Positions 42,766 through 56,880 of a stretch of DNA of 64,000 nucleotides are shown here, piece by piece (the stretch's first letter is position 1; every line of letters begins with the position of its first letter). This DNA comes from Cymbidium sinense. Its lineage: Eukaryota > Streptophyta > Magnoliopsida > Asparagales > Orchidaceae. Below the pieces are notes generated by a model that searched no databases, was not told the DNA's origin, and saw only the letters and a list, made by a program, of their open reading frames with translations. The stretch lies in NCBI GenBank assembly GCA_021442155.1, contig CM038214.1, positions 137,988,040 to 138,052,039 on the forward strand, given 5' to 3'. Made by a program: the position numbers and the translations under genes.

Positions 42766-45700
42766 AAGGCCTGTTGGCCTCACTTTTGGAGTGCAGATTC
42801 AATCTTGCCATCTTAGACTTAGGAGTCTTCTAGACATCAAGACATCCCTAGTCATAAGACACTTCTATCAATTAGGTAAACACTTAACCTAAACCTAAAC
42901 ACTTAGAATGGTTAACCATAGGATTAGGTTATGCCTTAAGGATTAAGATAGTCCACCTACCCTACAACCTAAATCCAATCCATGTTCACCTTCTCAAACC
43001 AAACCTCAAGTTCAATTCAAAACATCAAATTCAAATCTAAATCCAAACCAAATTCTAAAATTAAATGATTAAATCCCATGATTAAATCCAAACTTGAAAC
43101 CCTTCCTAAGCCATATGACCTATCCTATGGACTTAGCCAAATCTTAATCCAAATAAATTTAAAATCAATAGATTTTCTCATAATCAATTTATATCTTCAA
43201 TCATCTTCCTAAATATAAATCAAATTTACATTCAAATGATCAAAAGTAAATCAAACTAAATCAAATTAAATCAAAACCCTTCCTAAGCCATATGACCTAT
43301 CCCATGGACTTAGCCAAATATTAATCAAAATCAAGTCAAACTCAATTCATTTTCTCACAAATCAATCATATTTTCAATCATCTTCAGAAATTTAAATGAA
43401 ATACACATTTAAATTATCAAAACTAAATCAAACCAAATCAAAATCCAAACCTAAGCCACATGACTCAACTCCATGGACTTAGCCAAATTCCTTCATTCCA
43501 AAACCCAAATTCAATTTATTTTATAATGAATCAATCATAACTTCAATCATATTCACAAATATAAATGAAATTGACTATTATCAAGCCAAACTAAAATCAT
43601 CCCAAGTCAAACCCAACTTAACCCTTTTGACTTGAAATGTTCAAATGAACCAAAATCCATTTGAACCCAAGACAATTGCAAATAAATTTATATATTAATC
43701 CCAAATCCATATATAAACTCAACTAAATCAAACTCAACCCAAAATAAAGCCAGCTAAACCCAACTGGTCCACTTGATCCAAAATGGCTAATTTGATCTAC
43801 TTGAGCCAAGTTCTAATCCTACCCAAATTGGATTGAACCAAGCTCATCAAAACCTCCCATCATGATTGTTGATCATCCTAGGTTGATCAGTTATCTTAAA
43901 TTGGGTCAAACTAGGTCAACTTAGTCATTTTACCAAGTCAACCCCTTTACCCATATAAACCCAAACTAGCCAAATTACAACCTTAACCTAATCCCTTGAA
44001 AGCAATGATTCATACCAAATCAAAAAAAATATTTGAATATGACTTGACCTTTAATTGAGTCAAACGAAAGCTAATTGTCCCTCTTGACCCAAGTTGACCC
44101 AAATTGACCTAAAAGATTAAATTGGATCAAATCAAAATATAAACCAAATTGATTGCAACCAATGGCTAAAGTTTATTCTAAATTGATTGTTGAACTTGAC
44201 TGAAGCCATGATTGGCCCAAAGCCATGATAGAACCCTAAAGGATTAAGTTGGCCTAAATTAAGACCAAATCAAAATTAATTGAAACTAAAGCCTACAATC
44301 ATCTTTGATTGGTCAACTAAACCCAAACCAACACCTAACCCAAGATAATTTGGCTAATCTGTTCAAATTGGTCAGCTTAACCTATTTGACCCAAATGAAT
44401 TTAAATGAGCCAAAATTAAATCTAAAATAAACTAAACCAAACCAATTGAACAAAATATCCTAAATGATAATTTGAACTTGACCAACCATTGGTTTGACCC
44501 AATTTGACCAATTGGTTAACCTGGCCCAACCTAATCCAGTTTGAACTAAATGAGTCAAATTGAGCCAAACCTAACCAAATCAACTCCAATTGACTTGTAA
44601 TTTGGGCTAACCCATTTTTGGCTCATTTCAAATCTGTCCAAATCAAATCCAATGCCAAATAATCATTCTACCCTTATGTCAAGGGCATCACATGAGATAG
44701 ATCACCAATGTAAGTCATCATTTTCATTCCTTGGCAACTAGGTACTCTTCCAATGGTCCACTTAGGCACCTAGGACATTACCCAACTTAACCCAAGGGGT
44801 GGTTGGGACGACCATGAACCATGGGAGGTGAAATCACCTCACCCTCCCCATTGGATCATTTGAAATTGATAGGTCACCCATGATTCATCATTGGCAGCCA
44901 CCTCCACACCTTCAACCAACCAAGTCAAGCCAACTCACCTCCTCCCTACAACCCATGACTAGCTGGATTGCCATTATAAGCCAAACCTATTCCTACCATC
45001 CGATCAAGATGAAGGGGTATACACCCCCTCATTTCCACTCAAACACACACAAAAATCATTCCTCGGAGCCCTAGCTACCCGAGACAACCTGCTAGAGCCA
45101 TTCCCTAAGCTCCCAAGCTCGTTCCACTATCAAAAAATGCCATTCCTATCCACCCCAAAATAGGGCACTCCCATTTTTGACCTAACATTCCCATTTCTCC
45201 ATCAAACTCAAATTAACTTTGCACGCACCTTCCCTAGGCCTCATCGAGTAAGAACAAATCATCTCCTAAGCTTCTCAAGCACCAGAGGTAGGACTTCAAT
45301 CAAAGCCAAGTTCCAAATCATCAATTCATGGCCTTTTGAGCAAACATTGAGAACTAATCCAATTGTTGCTCAACAAGGCTTCACTCCACTAGATGAAGCT
45401 TCCTCAATTGTTTGAGCCACTAGTCTTGAGCTCTAGCAAGCTATGCTTCCAAAACTAATCCTTAGGCAAAATGGGTTGGAACTTTTTTAAGAAAACTTGC
45501 ATCTCATGTGATCTTGACCATTGGATCACCTCTGACCAATGTCGTGAAGGTGTGGAATCCTTTTGGAGTTGATCCGAGCCCGGGTAAGCTTGGATCAAGT
45601 CAGCAATGGTAGACGGACTCCATTTTCCCTCACTTGCATAATGTTAGATCACTCATCATCCGTTCTGCATGATCAAAATGGACGGTTGTGATTAGATCTG

Positions 45701-48700
45701 CTAGATCGATCTGATTTAATCCTATTAAGCTGTGGGATTAATCTTAGCGGTCCGATCTTAAATCAGATGATGAAAAAGAAAGCATGTTTGCTGTCATCAC
45801 GTAGGTGCTATGTCAGATAAGTTTTAAGTTGCCAATCTTGCAGCACTAAGTGGAAAGCATGCCGCATTAGCGTGCCACATGGTGCCAACAGGGTTAGGCT
45901 TTAATTAGGCTTAATTAATCATTTTTAATGAGTGAAACTTTTAAAAATCATAAAAAATCATAGAGAAATAAAAAATGCAAATAAATACTTATTTTAAAGG
46001 TATTTTGGAGGAGAATTAATTAAAAATGATCTTAACTAATTTTGAATAATAATTAAAGTTTAATTATAAAATTAAATAGCTTACTTAATCCTTAATTACT
46101 TGAGAAATTAATCCCAAATTTTGTGGTTAATTTATTGGGATCGCCTCCTGATTTTCTTGGGATTTATTTCTCATTTAATTAAGAAAATTAACTAATTAAC
46201 CTTAACTACTCTTTTAAGTTAATTAATAATTAATTAATCCCATGAACAATAATGAATTGGTTAATTAAGTTTATTAATCATTGTTCAACATTAAGTGAAC
46301 TAATGAATAAGGGCCCTTTCCCTAAGTTCATTTCAACATTTTTTCAAATTTAATTAATTAAGATTTAACTAATTAATTAAATCACTTAATCAAATTGAAA
46401 TCATAATCACATCAGACCTTAATTAATTGAATCATGGGGTAGATCTTTATGTGTTTAATAACTAAAGGAATTTAGTGAAATTATGGATAGTCCACATGTG
46501 TGAGAAAACCATAAGAGTAATTAATTAAGTCCCTTAATCTAATTAACTATTAATCACGAGCCAATTGCATTAGGCCATTTTTATTTCCTAGGATCATTGC
46601 AAGTTTATTTTCCATGCATATCATGTTGGCTCATAATTATTTAGTTAATTACATTAAGGTGACATAGATAAGAGTAATTAATTCATCTAATTAAGGGTTC
46701 AACTTTATTAACCCAAAAAATCAACTTAATTACATTTCATTAAATTAAATCAAATCACTATTATGGGAATGAGTTTAAAATAGTACATGATGATTTCTCT
46801 TCTCCTCTTTAAATCAAATCAAATAAGAAACTTAATTAATAAAGAAGCTTCGATTTGCTTTAAATAATCTTATTTGATTTGATTGTCTTAAGAACTAGTT
46901 TGGTTGAATAAATCATTTGCTTATATTTGACTATCCTCCTTCCAATCATGTTAAATTTGGTATGTCATTTGAATTCATGCATCCATCTTTCCAAAATCAA
47001 GTAAAATATAATGGATTTACTTTATGTAAGCTGGCATGTGTTGATTTAATTTAATATATGCATGTTTATTATCATTATTAAATCCAAATGTATTTTTCAA
47101 AAGCATTTAAATGTGTAATAATATGAGTTATGATGCTAGTTATAAATACATAAGAAATTTATGTACTTATAGCTTAAGTGTATGAATGTTAAGTTCTCTT
47201 TCCTCTATTCATGTGTTGTTTATATAAGATTGAATGATAATGTGTATATATTCAAGATATTCCAGAACATGAAGCTTTAGCTAGCCCCAAGGAGGTCATT
47301 TGATTACCTCACTTTCCTAGTTTAACAATGACACGTACCCATTTGATTTCATTCTTATGTATTTCAATATTAGAATTTGGATAAAGCTTTAATTCATATA
47401 TATAAATGATTCAAAAAAAATATACAATCTTTGAATGGTTTTCTTTCCCACATTTATGTATACATCCATGTGTATCCAAGAAAAGCAAGTATATAGTCTG
47501 GACATCCCGGGAATATGAGGCTTTAGTTAGCCCCTAGGAGGTCATTTGATTAGCTCACTTGTTGGTTTAAAATGACACATACTTGTCTATATATTTGCAC
47601 ATACATGTATATGTGATTAGTGAATGAAAATCCCATCTTACATTAAAATTGCATGCATTCATAATTGACTAAGTGGTTGAATTAGTTAGCCATATGATTT
47701 GGAGTTTACTTTCTATTTTCATGTATACAAATTTACATATGTTTGAATGCAAATGGGTGTATACCTGGACATCTCGAATAATCTGGCTTTAGATTTCCAA
47801 GGAGGTCATTTGATTACCTCACATCATTGGTTTAACAATGGACATGCCTATTTAATTTTATTCTTATGTCCTTTTGTATAAGAATTTGGATAAAGTTTTA
47901 AATTAATATGTTTAAATAATTCAAACAAATAAAATATAAATTCTAAATATACACATACATTCATCATCTAAGGTGTCCTAAAATATGTTGCATGTATAGA
48001 CATTCTTAGGATTAAATCATATGCTTGTTACATGTGGAAAGGAATGATTTAATATATGTGTATAGTAATTCAATTAAATTAATCTTAAGATGCCTTTCAT
48101 TTTGAATAGGATTTTTTAAGTGAACCAAAATATAGAATTAATTAAATAATTTAATAGGCCATTCACTAAAGAGAACTAAATAAAATTAATATACTTTAGA
48201 AAGTGACTTAAGATAGGGATGAAAGAGGGCAATTCTTTTCTCCTTTATAACACTTAGTGTAATCAAATGAAACAAAAGAAAGCAAAAATTAAAATTCTCA
48301 AATCAATTAAACTACTTCAAGTGAAATCAACCTTTCATGTTAAATTGAATCCTTCTACACATAGAAAATACAACACTAATGCCTAACAAGACTTACCATA
48401 GAAGCCTTAATACACACATTAGAATTAATTCACCACTTCTAGATCTAAGTTAGGATGGTGTATGATGTGATATATGATTATTTTTATGATGTATTATTTT
48501 AGATTTGATGTTAGGGTGTATGCTTCATAGACTGGATGATAGGCCAATATTTGCCTAATCATGTTTTCTATAGGGGATTATGCTTAAGGGATGCTTAAAA
48601 ATAAATGTGAATGGTCTTTTTTTTTTAAGTTGCTTAAATCTTTAAGCATAATCCAAGTTAGGACAAGTGGGCTTAGTTACCCATGTGTCGGGTGCTAAGT

Positions 48701-50288
48701 CTAAATTATAAATACAATTGCTTTGGATTATATGTATATTTAGCTAACATCTATTTTGTAGGTGTAGTTAGATTTACTTTTCCTATAGAAATGTAATTTT
48801 TTTAATTGGAATTAGGATTAGTGCTATGGGGGATTAGGATGAGCAGTGGCCATAAGGCTTTATCCTAGAGTGTCCTATGATGCCTTTGAAGCAAGCACCA
48901 TCCAAATCAAAGAAATAACCAAATCATAAATAGAGATATGAAGAAAGAAGACCCCCATAGTATTTAATACAATTATAATTATTCTTTCATATTCTATATT
49001 GTATAAGGGTAGAGCTCATCTACCCATATTTTCCTCTTCGGGTTGTACGGAGGTACCCGACCGCACTGATCTTTTATTCTTTTATGATAGTTTATATAAT
49101 TTTTTGATGTTATGTTTACATTATGCATTAAAATGGCATGTTTATCATAGTTTCTTAAATGATTGATGCTTTAATGTGTGGCTTAGATACGATTAGGCTC
49201 TTAAGATAAAAATAACTTTTCTACCCAACCAATCACTCATAATTAAATTTTAAACAAATCATAACCTCATCATAAAGCCTAAGACATAAATAAGATAATT
49301 AAAAGATTTAAACCCCTTATGTATTGTTGTATGTTTGGATCATGCATGCATATTCTTTTAGAACATGAAGGATCTCCATCCTTGCATGATAAAGGAATGC
49401 TTGACTAAGGCAACCCTTGGTGGAGAATCCTTCTAGCTGATTTGACCTATAATCTTTTCATCATGCATTTAGGCATAAGAAATCCTAAAGCCTCAAAATG
49501 ATGCCTAAAATGAAATAAAATTTGAAAATATTTTGCATCTATAGATTAAGTCATATGCTCATACCACTCATGCTCTAGTCTCTTCTAATTAAATGACTAC
49601 CCTAGCTATCTTGTAATTTATAATAACAGACTACATGGTTTTAAAATCATAGAAGTTAGTAGACAGCCAATCTAGGCGGTTATAAGTCCAGAAGTTAGAT
49701 AATTTATTCTCTCTTATAGAGTTAAACCCTTGTGTCCACCTATCACTTAGATTTAGGTCATGTTTTAGCTCGTACTGTAGCTCCCTAGATTTAAGATAAT
49801 ATGTAGCTATTTCCTTGGGCTACTACCATAAATCCTCACCTCTTGGGCATTCCCACAACCTTATTTTCATAGATTATAAGCATTAGTAATATAATTAAAT
49901 TTCAACTCAAAATATATAAATCTCCTTAACTTCAAAATTATAAAGCCCAACCATAGGATAGATTGGAATGCGCATTAGGCTTCCTAGTATCATGAGCATT
50001 TCTTACTTATTTCATTTGAATTCCAAAAATAAGTCCTCTCCTTGAACATTCCCAATTGATTTTCCAAATACAACCAATCTTTTGATAGTTTAACCTTGAA
50101 ATCTTTGGAGATGATAATTATCTACTTTAATCGAGAGTATTCTTAGAAAATTTTATTTCCTAAGATGTAATTAACTATAGAGGCTTGCCTCCATAGGTAA
50201 CTTAAGAACCTCATTTAATATAAACCCTATTTTATTCATCCATGTAAAGTAAGGGATAAATCTCTGGTACATTCGAAGACCCATCATG
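42766..50288 (+). repeat. Long tandem unit, copy 2, cut off by telomere-like DNA
   Basis: A diverged partner of the preceding unit. The offset between matching landmarks grows from about 7,365 at the left to about 8,000 at the right, because copy 2 has gained local repeats (see 47,258-47,900). It ends at about 50,288, right after CCCATCATGC, where copy 1 continues with AGTCCTTATTGAGG and a further 500 bases. Telomere-like DNA therefore truncates copy 2. Frames such as 44,880-45,074 are not conserved. No gene is supported. Confidence 0.65.
47258..47900 (+). repeat. Local triplication of a ~250-bp module inside copy 2
   Basis: The segment GCTTTAGCTAGCCCCAAGGA with GTCATTTGATTACCTCAC occurs near 47,271, again near 47,518 and, more decayed, near 47,780. 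Spacings are about 247 and 262 bases. The first long unit has a single counterpart at about 39,877. Confidence 0.75.
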
Positions 50289-52934
50289 CTTTTCAAAATA
50301 AAACTCACCTAAACAATAACCAAAAATAAAAAACCTAAACTAAACTAAATCAACCTAAAATAAATAAACTAAATTAAATAAAAATATAAAATAAACCTAA
50401 ATAAAAAGAAAAAATAAAAATAAACTAAAATAAATAAAAAATAAACTAAAAATAATCCTAAACCCAAACCCTAAACCTAAAACCCTAAACTAAAACCCTA
50501 AACTAATCCTAAACTCTAAACCCTAAACTAAACCCTAAGCTAAACTACCCTAAACCCCAAACCCTAAACCTAAACTCTAATCCATAAACTAACCCTAAAC
50601 TTAAACTCTAAACCTAAATCCTAAATCTAAACCTAAATAAACTAAAAAAACCAAAATAAACCTAAACCCTAAACCTTAAACTATAATCCTAAATAAAAAA
50701 CTCTAAATAAATAAACCTAAACCTAAATAAAAAAGCTAAACACTAAACTAAACCCTAACCTAAATCTAAACCTAATTAAAATAAACCAAATAAAAATAAA
50801 ACCTAAACTAAAAATAAACCCTAAAAATATCCTAACTCTAAAATAAACCTAAAATAAAATAAAATCTATAAAGAAAATAAATAATAAAACCTAAATAAAG
50901 TATAATAAAATAAAATAAAATAAAATAAACAAACCCTAAACCTAAAATAAAATTAAAAAAATCAAAATAAATAAATAAAATAATAAAAAAATAAACTAAA
51001 CTAAAAAATAAAACCTAAATATAAAATTAAAATAAAATAAACTAAATAAAAATAAATAAACCTAAACAAAAATAAACCTAAAAAAATAAACCTAAAATAA
51101 AATAAATAATAAACTTAAAAAAAAACTTAAACCAAAATTAAAAAATAAAAATAAATAAAATAAAAAACTTAAACCTAAACTAAAATAAACTAAACTAAAA
51201 ATAAACCTAAACATAAACCTAAAATAAACAAATAAACTAAATAACTAAAAATAAAAATTAAACATAAACTAAATAAACTAAATAAAACCTAACTATAACT
51301 TTAAAATAAATGCTAAATTAAACCCTAACCCTAAATGCTAAAAAAAAATCTAAATAACCCAAACCCTAAATCTAAACCCTAAACCCTAAACCCAAACTAA
51401 ACCCTAAACTCTAAACTTAATCATAAACATCCTAAACCCTAAACCTTAAAAAATTTAAATCCTAAACCTAAACCCTAAACCTAAATAAAACCTAAACCAT
51501 AAGCCCTAAACTAACCCTAATCCCTAAACCCTAAACCCTAAACCCTAAACCCTAAACCCTAACCATAAACCCTAAACCATAAAACCCTAAACCCTAAAAC
51601 CCTAAACCCTAATCCCTACACCTTAAAAACCTAAACCTAAACTAAGTAAAACATATAAAGAAAATAAATAAAAAGCCTAAACCTAAATAAAATAAAATAA
51701 AATAAAACTAAAACTAAAACCTAAACCTAAACCTAAAAATAAAATAAAATAAAAAATCAAAATAAATTAAAATAAAATAAATATAAACATAAAGTAATCT
51801 AAAAAAATAAAAATCCTAAATATATTAAAAATTGAAATAAAATAAACCTAAAATAAAAAATTAAAGGAAAACTAAACAAAAATTATAAACCTAAAAATAG
51901 AACCTAAAAATAAAAACAAAATAAAACATAAACTCTACACTTAAAAAAAACTTAAACTAAAATTAAAAATAAAATAAACAAAATAGAAGGAACTTAAACC
52001 TAAACTAAAATAAACTAAACTGAAATAGATAAAACCTAAATCTAAACCTAAAATAAACAACACTAAACTAAATAACTAAGAATTAACCTAAACCTAAACT
52101 TAAAAATTAATCTTAAAAATAAACCTAAAATAAAAATGTATACCTTAAAAAATAAAATAAAAACCTAAAAATAAAAATAAAACCAAAACATAAAAAATAA
52201 AATAAAAATAAAACTTAACTAAAAAATACACCAAAACTTAAATGTAAACCTAAACTAAATAAAATAAAATAAGTTAAAAATAAACCTAAACTTAAACTAA
52301 AAAAATAAAACCTTAAACTAAACCTAAAATAAAAACCTAAAACATAAACCTAAAAAAATGAAATAAAAACCTTTACCTAAACCTAAAAATAAGAAATAAA
52401 ACCTAAATAAATAAAATAAATTATAAATAGAACTGAATAAAAAACTAAAGTAAATTTAAAAAATAAACAAAAATAAAAAACCTAAACTAAAATAAAAAAA
52501 ACCTAAAATTAATAAATGAAACTAAATAAAAATAAAAAATAAAATAAACTCAAATAAATAAAAGATAAACTTAATAAACCAACTAATTTACTTAATTTTT
52601 TAAATAAAACCCCTAAACCCTAAATCTTAAACCCTAAACCCTAAAACTAACCTTAAAACCTAAACCCTAAACCTACAACCCTAAACCCTAAACCCTAAAC
52701 CCTAAACAATAAAACCCTAAACTCTAAACCCTAAACCTTAAAACCTAAACCTTAAACCCTAAACTCTAAAACCTAAAACCCTAAACCCTAAACCCTAAAA
52801 CCCTAAACCCTAAACCTTAAAACCTTAAACGCTAAAACCCTAAACCCAAACATTAAAACCTACAACCCTAAACCCCAACCCCTAAACCCAAAACTTAACC
52901 TAAACCCAAAACCCTAAATAACCTAACTAAACCC
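50289..52934 (+). repeat. Degenerate telomere-like satellite tract 4
   Basis: C-rich strand on +, with a canonical run at 51,522-51,561. The landmark ATTTACTTAATT (52,586-52,597) is followed by CCCTAAA-rich DNA leading to GR-RBP fragment 3. From about 51,500 rightward it aligns with 58,170-59,547 at an offset of about 6,650-6,675, including the distinctive AATCAAAATAAATTAAAATA stretch (51,750-51,770 / 58,432-58,450). Confidence 0.9.
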
Positions 52935-53326
52935 TAAGAATGGGCAAACCTTGATGGCTAAACATCACCATCAATTAGGCTAACAGATCTACTAAAAGGC
53001 AAACGAGGTTTCAATTATCAATGGTGGGGATAGGTGTTGGTGGATATGGATGTGGTGGTTGAGTAGTGGTATTAAAAGGAGCTAGAGGTTACAACCATGG
53101 TGGTAAAAGGAGAGGTCGAGGATATGATGGTGAATCTAGAGTCTGGGAATTAGAGAAATAAGAATGAATGATCCGATTTGCTACTAACTGTCATTAAAGA
53201 TAAATATACTTATCTTGAGCTTTTGATTTGATCTATATGCTCATTTTAATTTATCATCGCTATGTCTTAAACTTAGGTGCTACTAAAAATTAAGAAATGT
53301 TGAATCTAATTTGTTTTGATTAAGCA
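52935..53326 (+). pseudogene. Glycine-rich RNA-binding protein, C-terminal fragment, copy 3 (most decayed)
   Basis: Starts CCTAAGAATGGGCAAACCTT, the same breakpoint as the other copies. The line of similarity is ACATCACCATCAATTAGGCT, then GTTGGTGGATATGGATGTGG, GGTTACAACCATGGTGGTAA, AGAGGTCGAGGATATGATGG and a GGGAATTAGAGAAATAAG end. Internal deletions have removed much of the glycine tail, and frameshifts and stops break the frame. A shortened 3'-UTR follows (ATGATCCGATTTGCTACTAA and on) up to about 53,326, where CCTAAAC-type repeats resume. It aligns with copy 4, its partner in the tandem duplication, but is far more damaged. Confidence 0.85.
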
Positions 53327-54159
53327 AATCTAAAATAAACCCTAAACTAAACCTAAACCCTAAACCTTAAACCCTAAACCTAAACTATAAATCCTACAAA
53401 AATAAACATAAAACCCTAAAATAAAACCTAAACCATAAACCCTAATCCCTAAACTAAAACCTAAACATAAAACTAAATAAACACTAAACCTAAACCTAAA
53501 CCTTAAAATTAAAACATAACTAAACCTAAAACTTAAACCATAAATAAACCCTAAACACTAAAACTAAACCTAAATACTAAATAAAACCCTAAACCTAAAA
53601 ATAAACCTAAATAAAACTAAACCAAACCTAAACCTAAACCTAACCCTAAAATCCTAAACCTAAACCCTAAAACCTAAACTAAACCTAAACCTAAACTAAC
53701 CCTAAAATTAACTAAATCTAAACCCTAAACTAAACCTAAACCCAACCTAAACCCAAAACTAAACCTAAAATGTAAACTAAAAAAAATCCTAACATAACCT
53801 AAACTAAAAACCTAAACCCTACTAAAGATAATAAACTAAATTAACCTAAAAATAATAAAATAAAAATATGTAAAAACTAAAATAAAAAAAAAAAAACCTA
53901 AATATTAATATAAATATAAAAATAATAAATTAAAAAAATAAGTAATAAACCAAACTACCTAAAATAAGATATGTAAAATAAATATAAAAAAATAAATAAC
54001 ATACATATCATAATATATTAAAATAAATAAATAAATAATAAACTAAATAAAAAAATACCTAAAATAAAATTCATGAAAATATCATAATAAAAATAAAATA
54101 ATAAATATAAGAAAATATATAAACTAAAAATAAAACCCTATCTATAAATATAATATAAT
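53327..54159 (+). repeat. Telomere-like tract 5, grading into AT-rich DNA
   Basis: CCTAAAC-rich up to about 53,830, then decaying into AATAAA/ATAAATAA sequence. There is no GTTTACTTAATT landmark. It corresponds in position to 60,010-60,412. Confidence 0.8.
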
Positions 54160-54423
54160 ATAATATTATAATATAATAATAATAACATAATTAAATCATA
54201 ATTATAAAATACTATTATATTACTACTAAAAATATTAAGTATTAAACTAATAAATCATAATTTATAAAAATAATTTATAAATATAACTAAAAGGTAAGCT
54301 AAACATAAAATATTCATTTAATCAAAAAATAATTTTGAACCAAAATAAATAAACTAAAACTTAAAGTGATTCAAAAAATATAATATATTATACAAGAATA
54401 TTAAAATATAATACATAAATAAT

Positions 54424-54460
<37 letters not shown>

Positions 54461-55012
54461 AAAAAAAATATATATATATATATATAAAAATAAACTCTAA
54501 ATATATTTTTATTATTATAGTATGATGTAAATAGTATAATTTATAAAAAATTCTGATTTATAAATGAGATAAACTATTTAAGGTAAGCTTTAAAACATCA
54601 TGGTGTGCTATGGTGTGTCATTTAATCAAAAGAATTTTTGAACCAAAATAAATGTTCATTTAAAATTTTATAAATTTTTTGCTTAAAGTGATTCATTTTA
54701 AGGTGCAATGTGATAATATATTATATAAAAGAATATTAAATATAATGTACATAAAATAAAAATATATATATATATATATATATGAATGTTACTAAATGTT
54801 ATTGAACATTTTAATATGTTTTACTTGTGTTATAATGGATTGGGTCAAAACTCAAAAAAATGATAATTTGAAGGTTGAGATGGAAGAATTTGGCCAAATT
54901 CATGGCACACACCAAGAAGCAACACCAAAATTATGCTATTTTGTACCATTTCTAATAGAAAAAATAAATTTACATCCAAAATGAACATTATTCATATTTT
55001 AAGAAAATATTA
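54160..55012 (+). repeat. AT-rich 350-400 bp satellite, copies in duplication A
   Basis: Shares long stretches with 61,180-61,757: TCATTTAATCAAAAGAAT, AAGTGATTCATTTTAA, ACTAAATGTTATTGAACATT and GAATTTGGCCAAATTCATGG (54,886 / 61,631). TA runs lie at 54,427-54,457, 54,468-54,486 and 54,763-54,782. The 62-codon frame at 54,796-54,984 is part of this satellite; its homologous stretch in duplication B is broken, so it is not treated as a gene. Confidence 0.75.
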
Positions 55013-56880
55013 TAAATGTACTTCGTTCCAGTTACGTATTGCTGTTAATGTTGGAACTGTAAGTTGTGAGGTGGACCTTGAAGGGGCTATATTATGACCT
55101 TCCACAGGTTTACAAATCTGGAATTGTGGGGTAGGGCTAGCCAACCTAAGGGGTTGCCTTTTGGTGTGCAATGGCTATGCTAAGAAGAAGGCGTAGCAGA
55201 CTTACATCTTTCAAAGCAAGGAACAACCATTGGGGTGACCTATTGGATGCACAATAAATTGAACCTGACCTAGGGCGACTATTGAGTGAATGTTGTTGGC
55301 ACTTATGTCCACCCAAAAGTAGTCAGAATTAATTTTATCTTAATTTCAAGTGATTTAACATGGTTTATTTTGTTTAGTTTGATTTTTAATTGAGGGAATA
55401 TATGTGGGGATGTGAGCTCGATCAAATTTGATAGATTTAATTTTAGGACAATGTTAGTGTGCGATGGACCCACTGAGAAGGAGCAATATCAGACTTATCC
55501 TACCTTAGATTTATAAATCCAAAGGGATAGTCTACTGGATGTGGGGTATAGCTAGCCAACCTAAGGGGTTGTCTTTTGGTGTGTAATGGATGTGCTAGGA
55601 AGAAGGTGTAACAGACTTACATCTTCAAAAGCACATAACAACCACTGGGGTGACCTATTAGTAGCACAATAAATCAAACTCAACTTAGAGGTGACCACCT
55701 AGTGAATGTCGTTGGGGACTTTTGTCAACTCAAGAGTAGTCAGGCGATTCATATAGGTAGTTTTGCTGACATTGCCTAAAATAGGATATGCCTGGGATAA
55801 GGTATCGCTTGGGGTGTCCTCCTAATCCATAAGTGAATATATATTTTGTTTATATGTTTATGTGGATCATGTTGATGTGTGAGGGACCACACTGAGAAGG
55901 GGCTATGTCAGCCTTAACCTATCTCAGATTTACTGGACTAAGGGAGAATCTGCACATCCACAAAATGAATTCTCCATCCACAAGGGTGGTTTCTAGGAAA
56001 GGGGAACTATCCAATTCGATAGTAATATGTTTAGTGTCTAAATGGGATCAAAGGATGTGATCCAAATATAGTGCCCACAGATGAGGTGCCACTAGGGGCA
56101 TTATCCCGAGCCCTGAAAATGAAATCCTATAGGTGTACGATGGCCAACTCAAGAGGAAAGCACAACAGACTTACATCTACCATGAGTGGTGCATCTTAAG
56201 GTGTGAGAACCAACCAACCTAAGGTGTATTCATCAACATGAGTGGTGTATTTATCAACATAATGATAACCAACCAACCTAAGGTGCCCATCAGTGTACAA
56301 CGATCAATCTGGAAAGAAAGCATGTAGGCTTACAACTTTTTGAGTGGACCTAATCATCTGAATAGTCTATCATTGGTGGGCAAATGCTATATGACCTAGA
56401 GTGACTATTAAGCGAGGAGCCTAGAGGAAGGACTGAACCTAGACTTGAAGTAGTCAGGAGAGAAGGAGCCAGTAGGAGACTTATCCTAAACCTCAAATAT
56501 ACTCGACCCAATCAGTGCACAAAGGCTAATCTAAGAAGATAGTGTAGCAGACGCACATCCTCTTAAATGAAGCCAACATGAGGTAGCTAACAGGCCATGC
56601 AGTAAGGACTACCAAACTAACAGGGCAGTTTTTGATGTGTAGTGTCCAAATAAAGAAGGAAAGTGTATCATACTAACATCCTCCAAAGCATGAAAACCAT
56701 TGGGGGGACACACTAGTAGGGTAGCAAGTCAGCCCAACTTAGAGCATCTACTAAGTGAGTGCCACTGGAGGCGTTATCTCAACTCAGAGTAGCCTAAGAT
56801 AAAAGATATGTGTTTATTTTATATGTTTTGTGTAGTTTATGTTTGTGTTGTGTGGATGTTGGATAGGATGCTACTCGAGT
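55013..56880 (-). mobile_element. Ty3/gypsy LTR/3' non-coding region, minus orientation
   Basis: Lies directly downstream (in element sense) of the integrase fragment at 56,881-58,046, as a 3' LTR region would. It contains repeated modules: a GATGGACCCACTGAGAAGG-type start near 55,062, 55,450 and 55,880, and GCTAGCCAACCTAAGG near 55,137 and 55,550, with later decayed copies. The period is roughly 390-430 bases. It matches 62,620-64,000 directly and 32,691-35,370 in reverse complement. No coding frame. The LTR ends are not defined. Confidence 0.6.

Noticed and set aside
54796..54984. 62-codon frame in the satellite of duplication A, partly conserved at DNA level in duplication B
   Set aside because: The B copy has a stop and frame breaks, and conservation is explained by recent duplication of the DNA.
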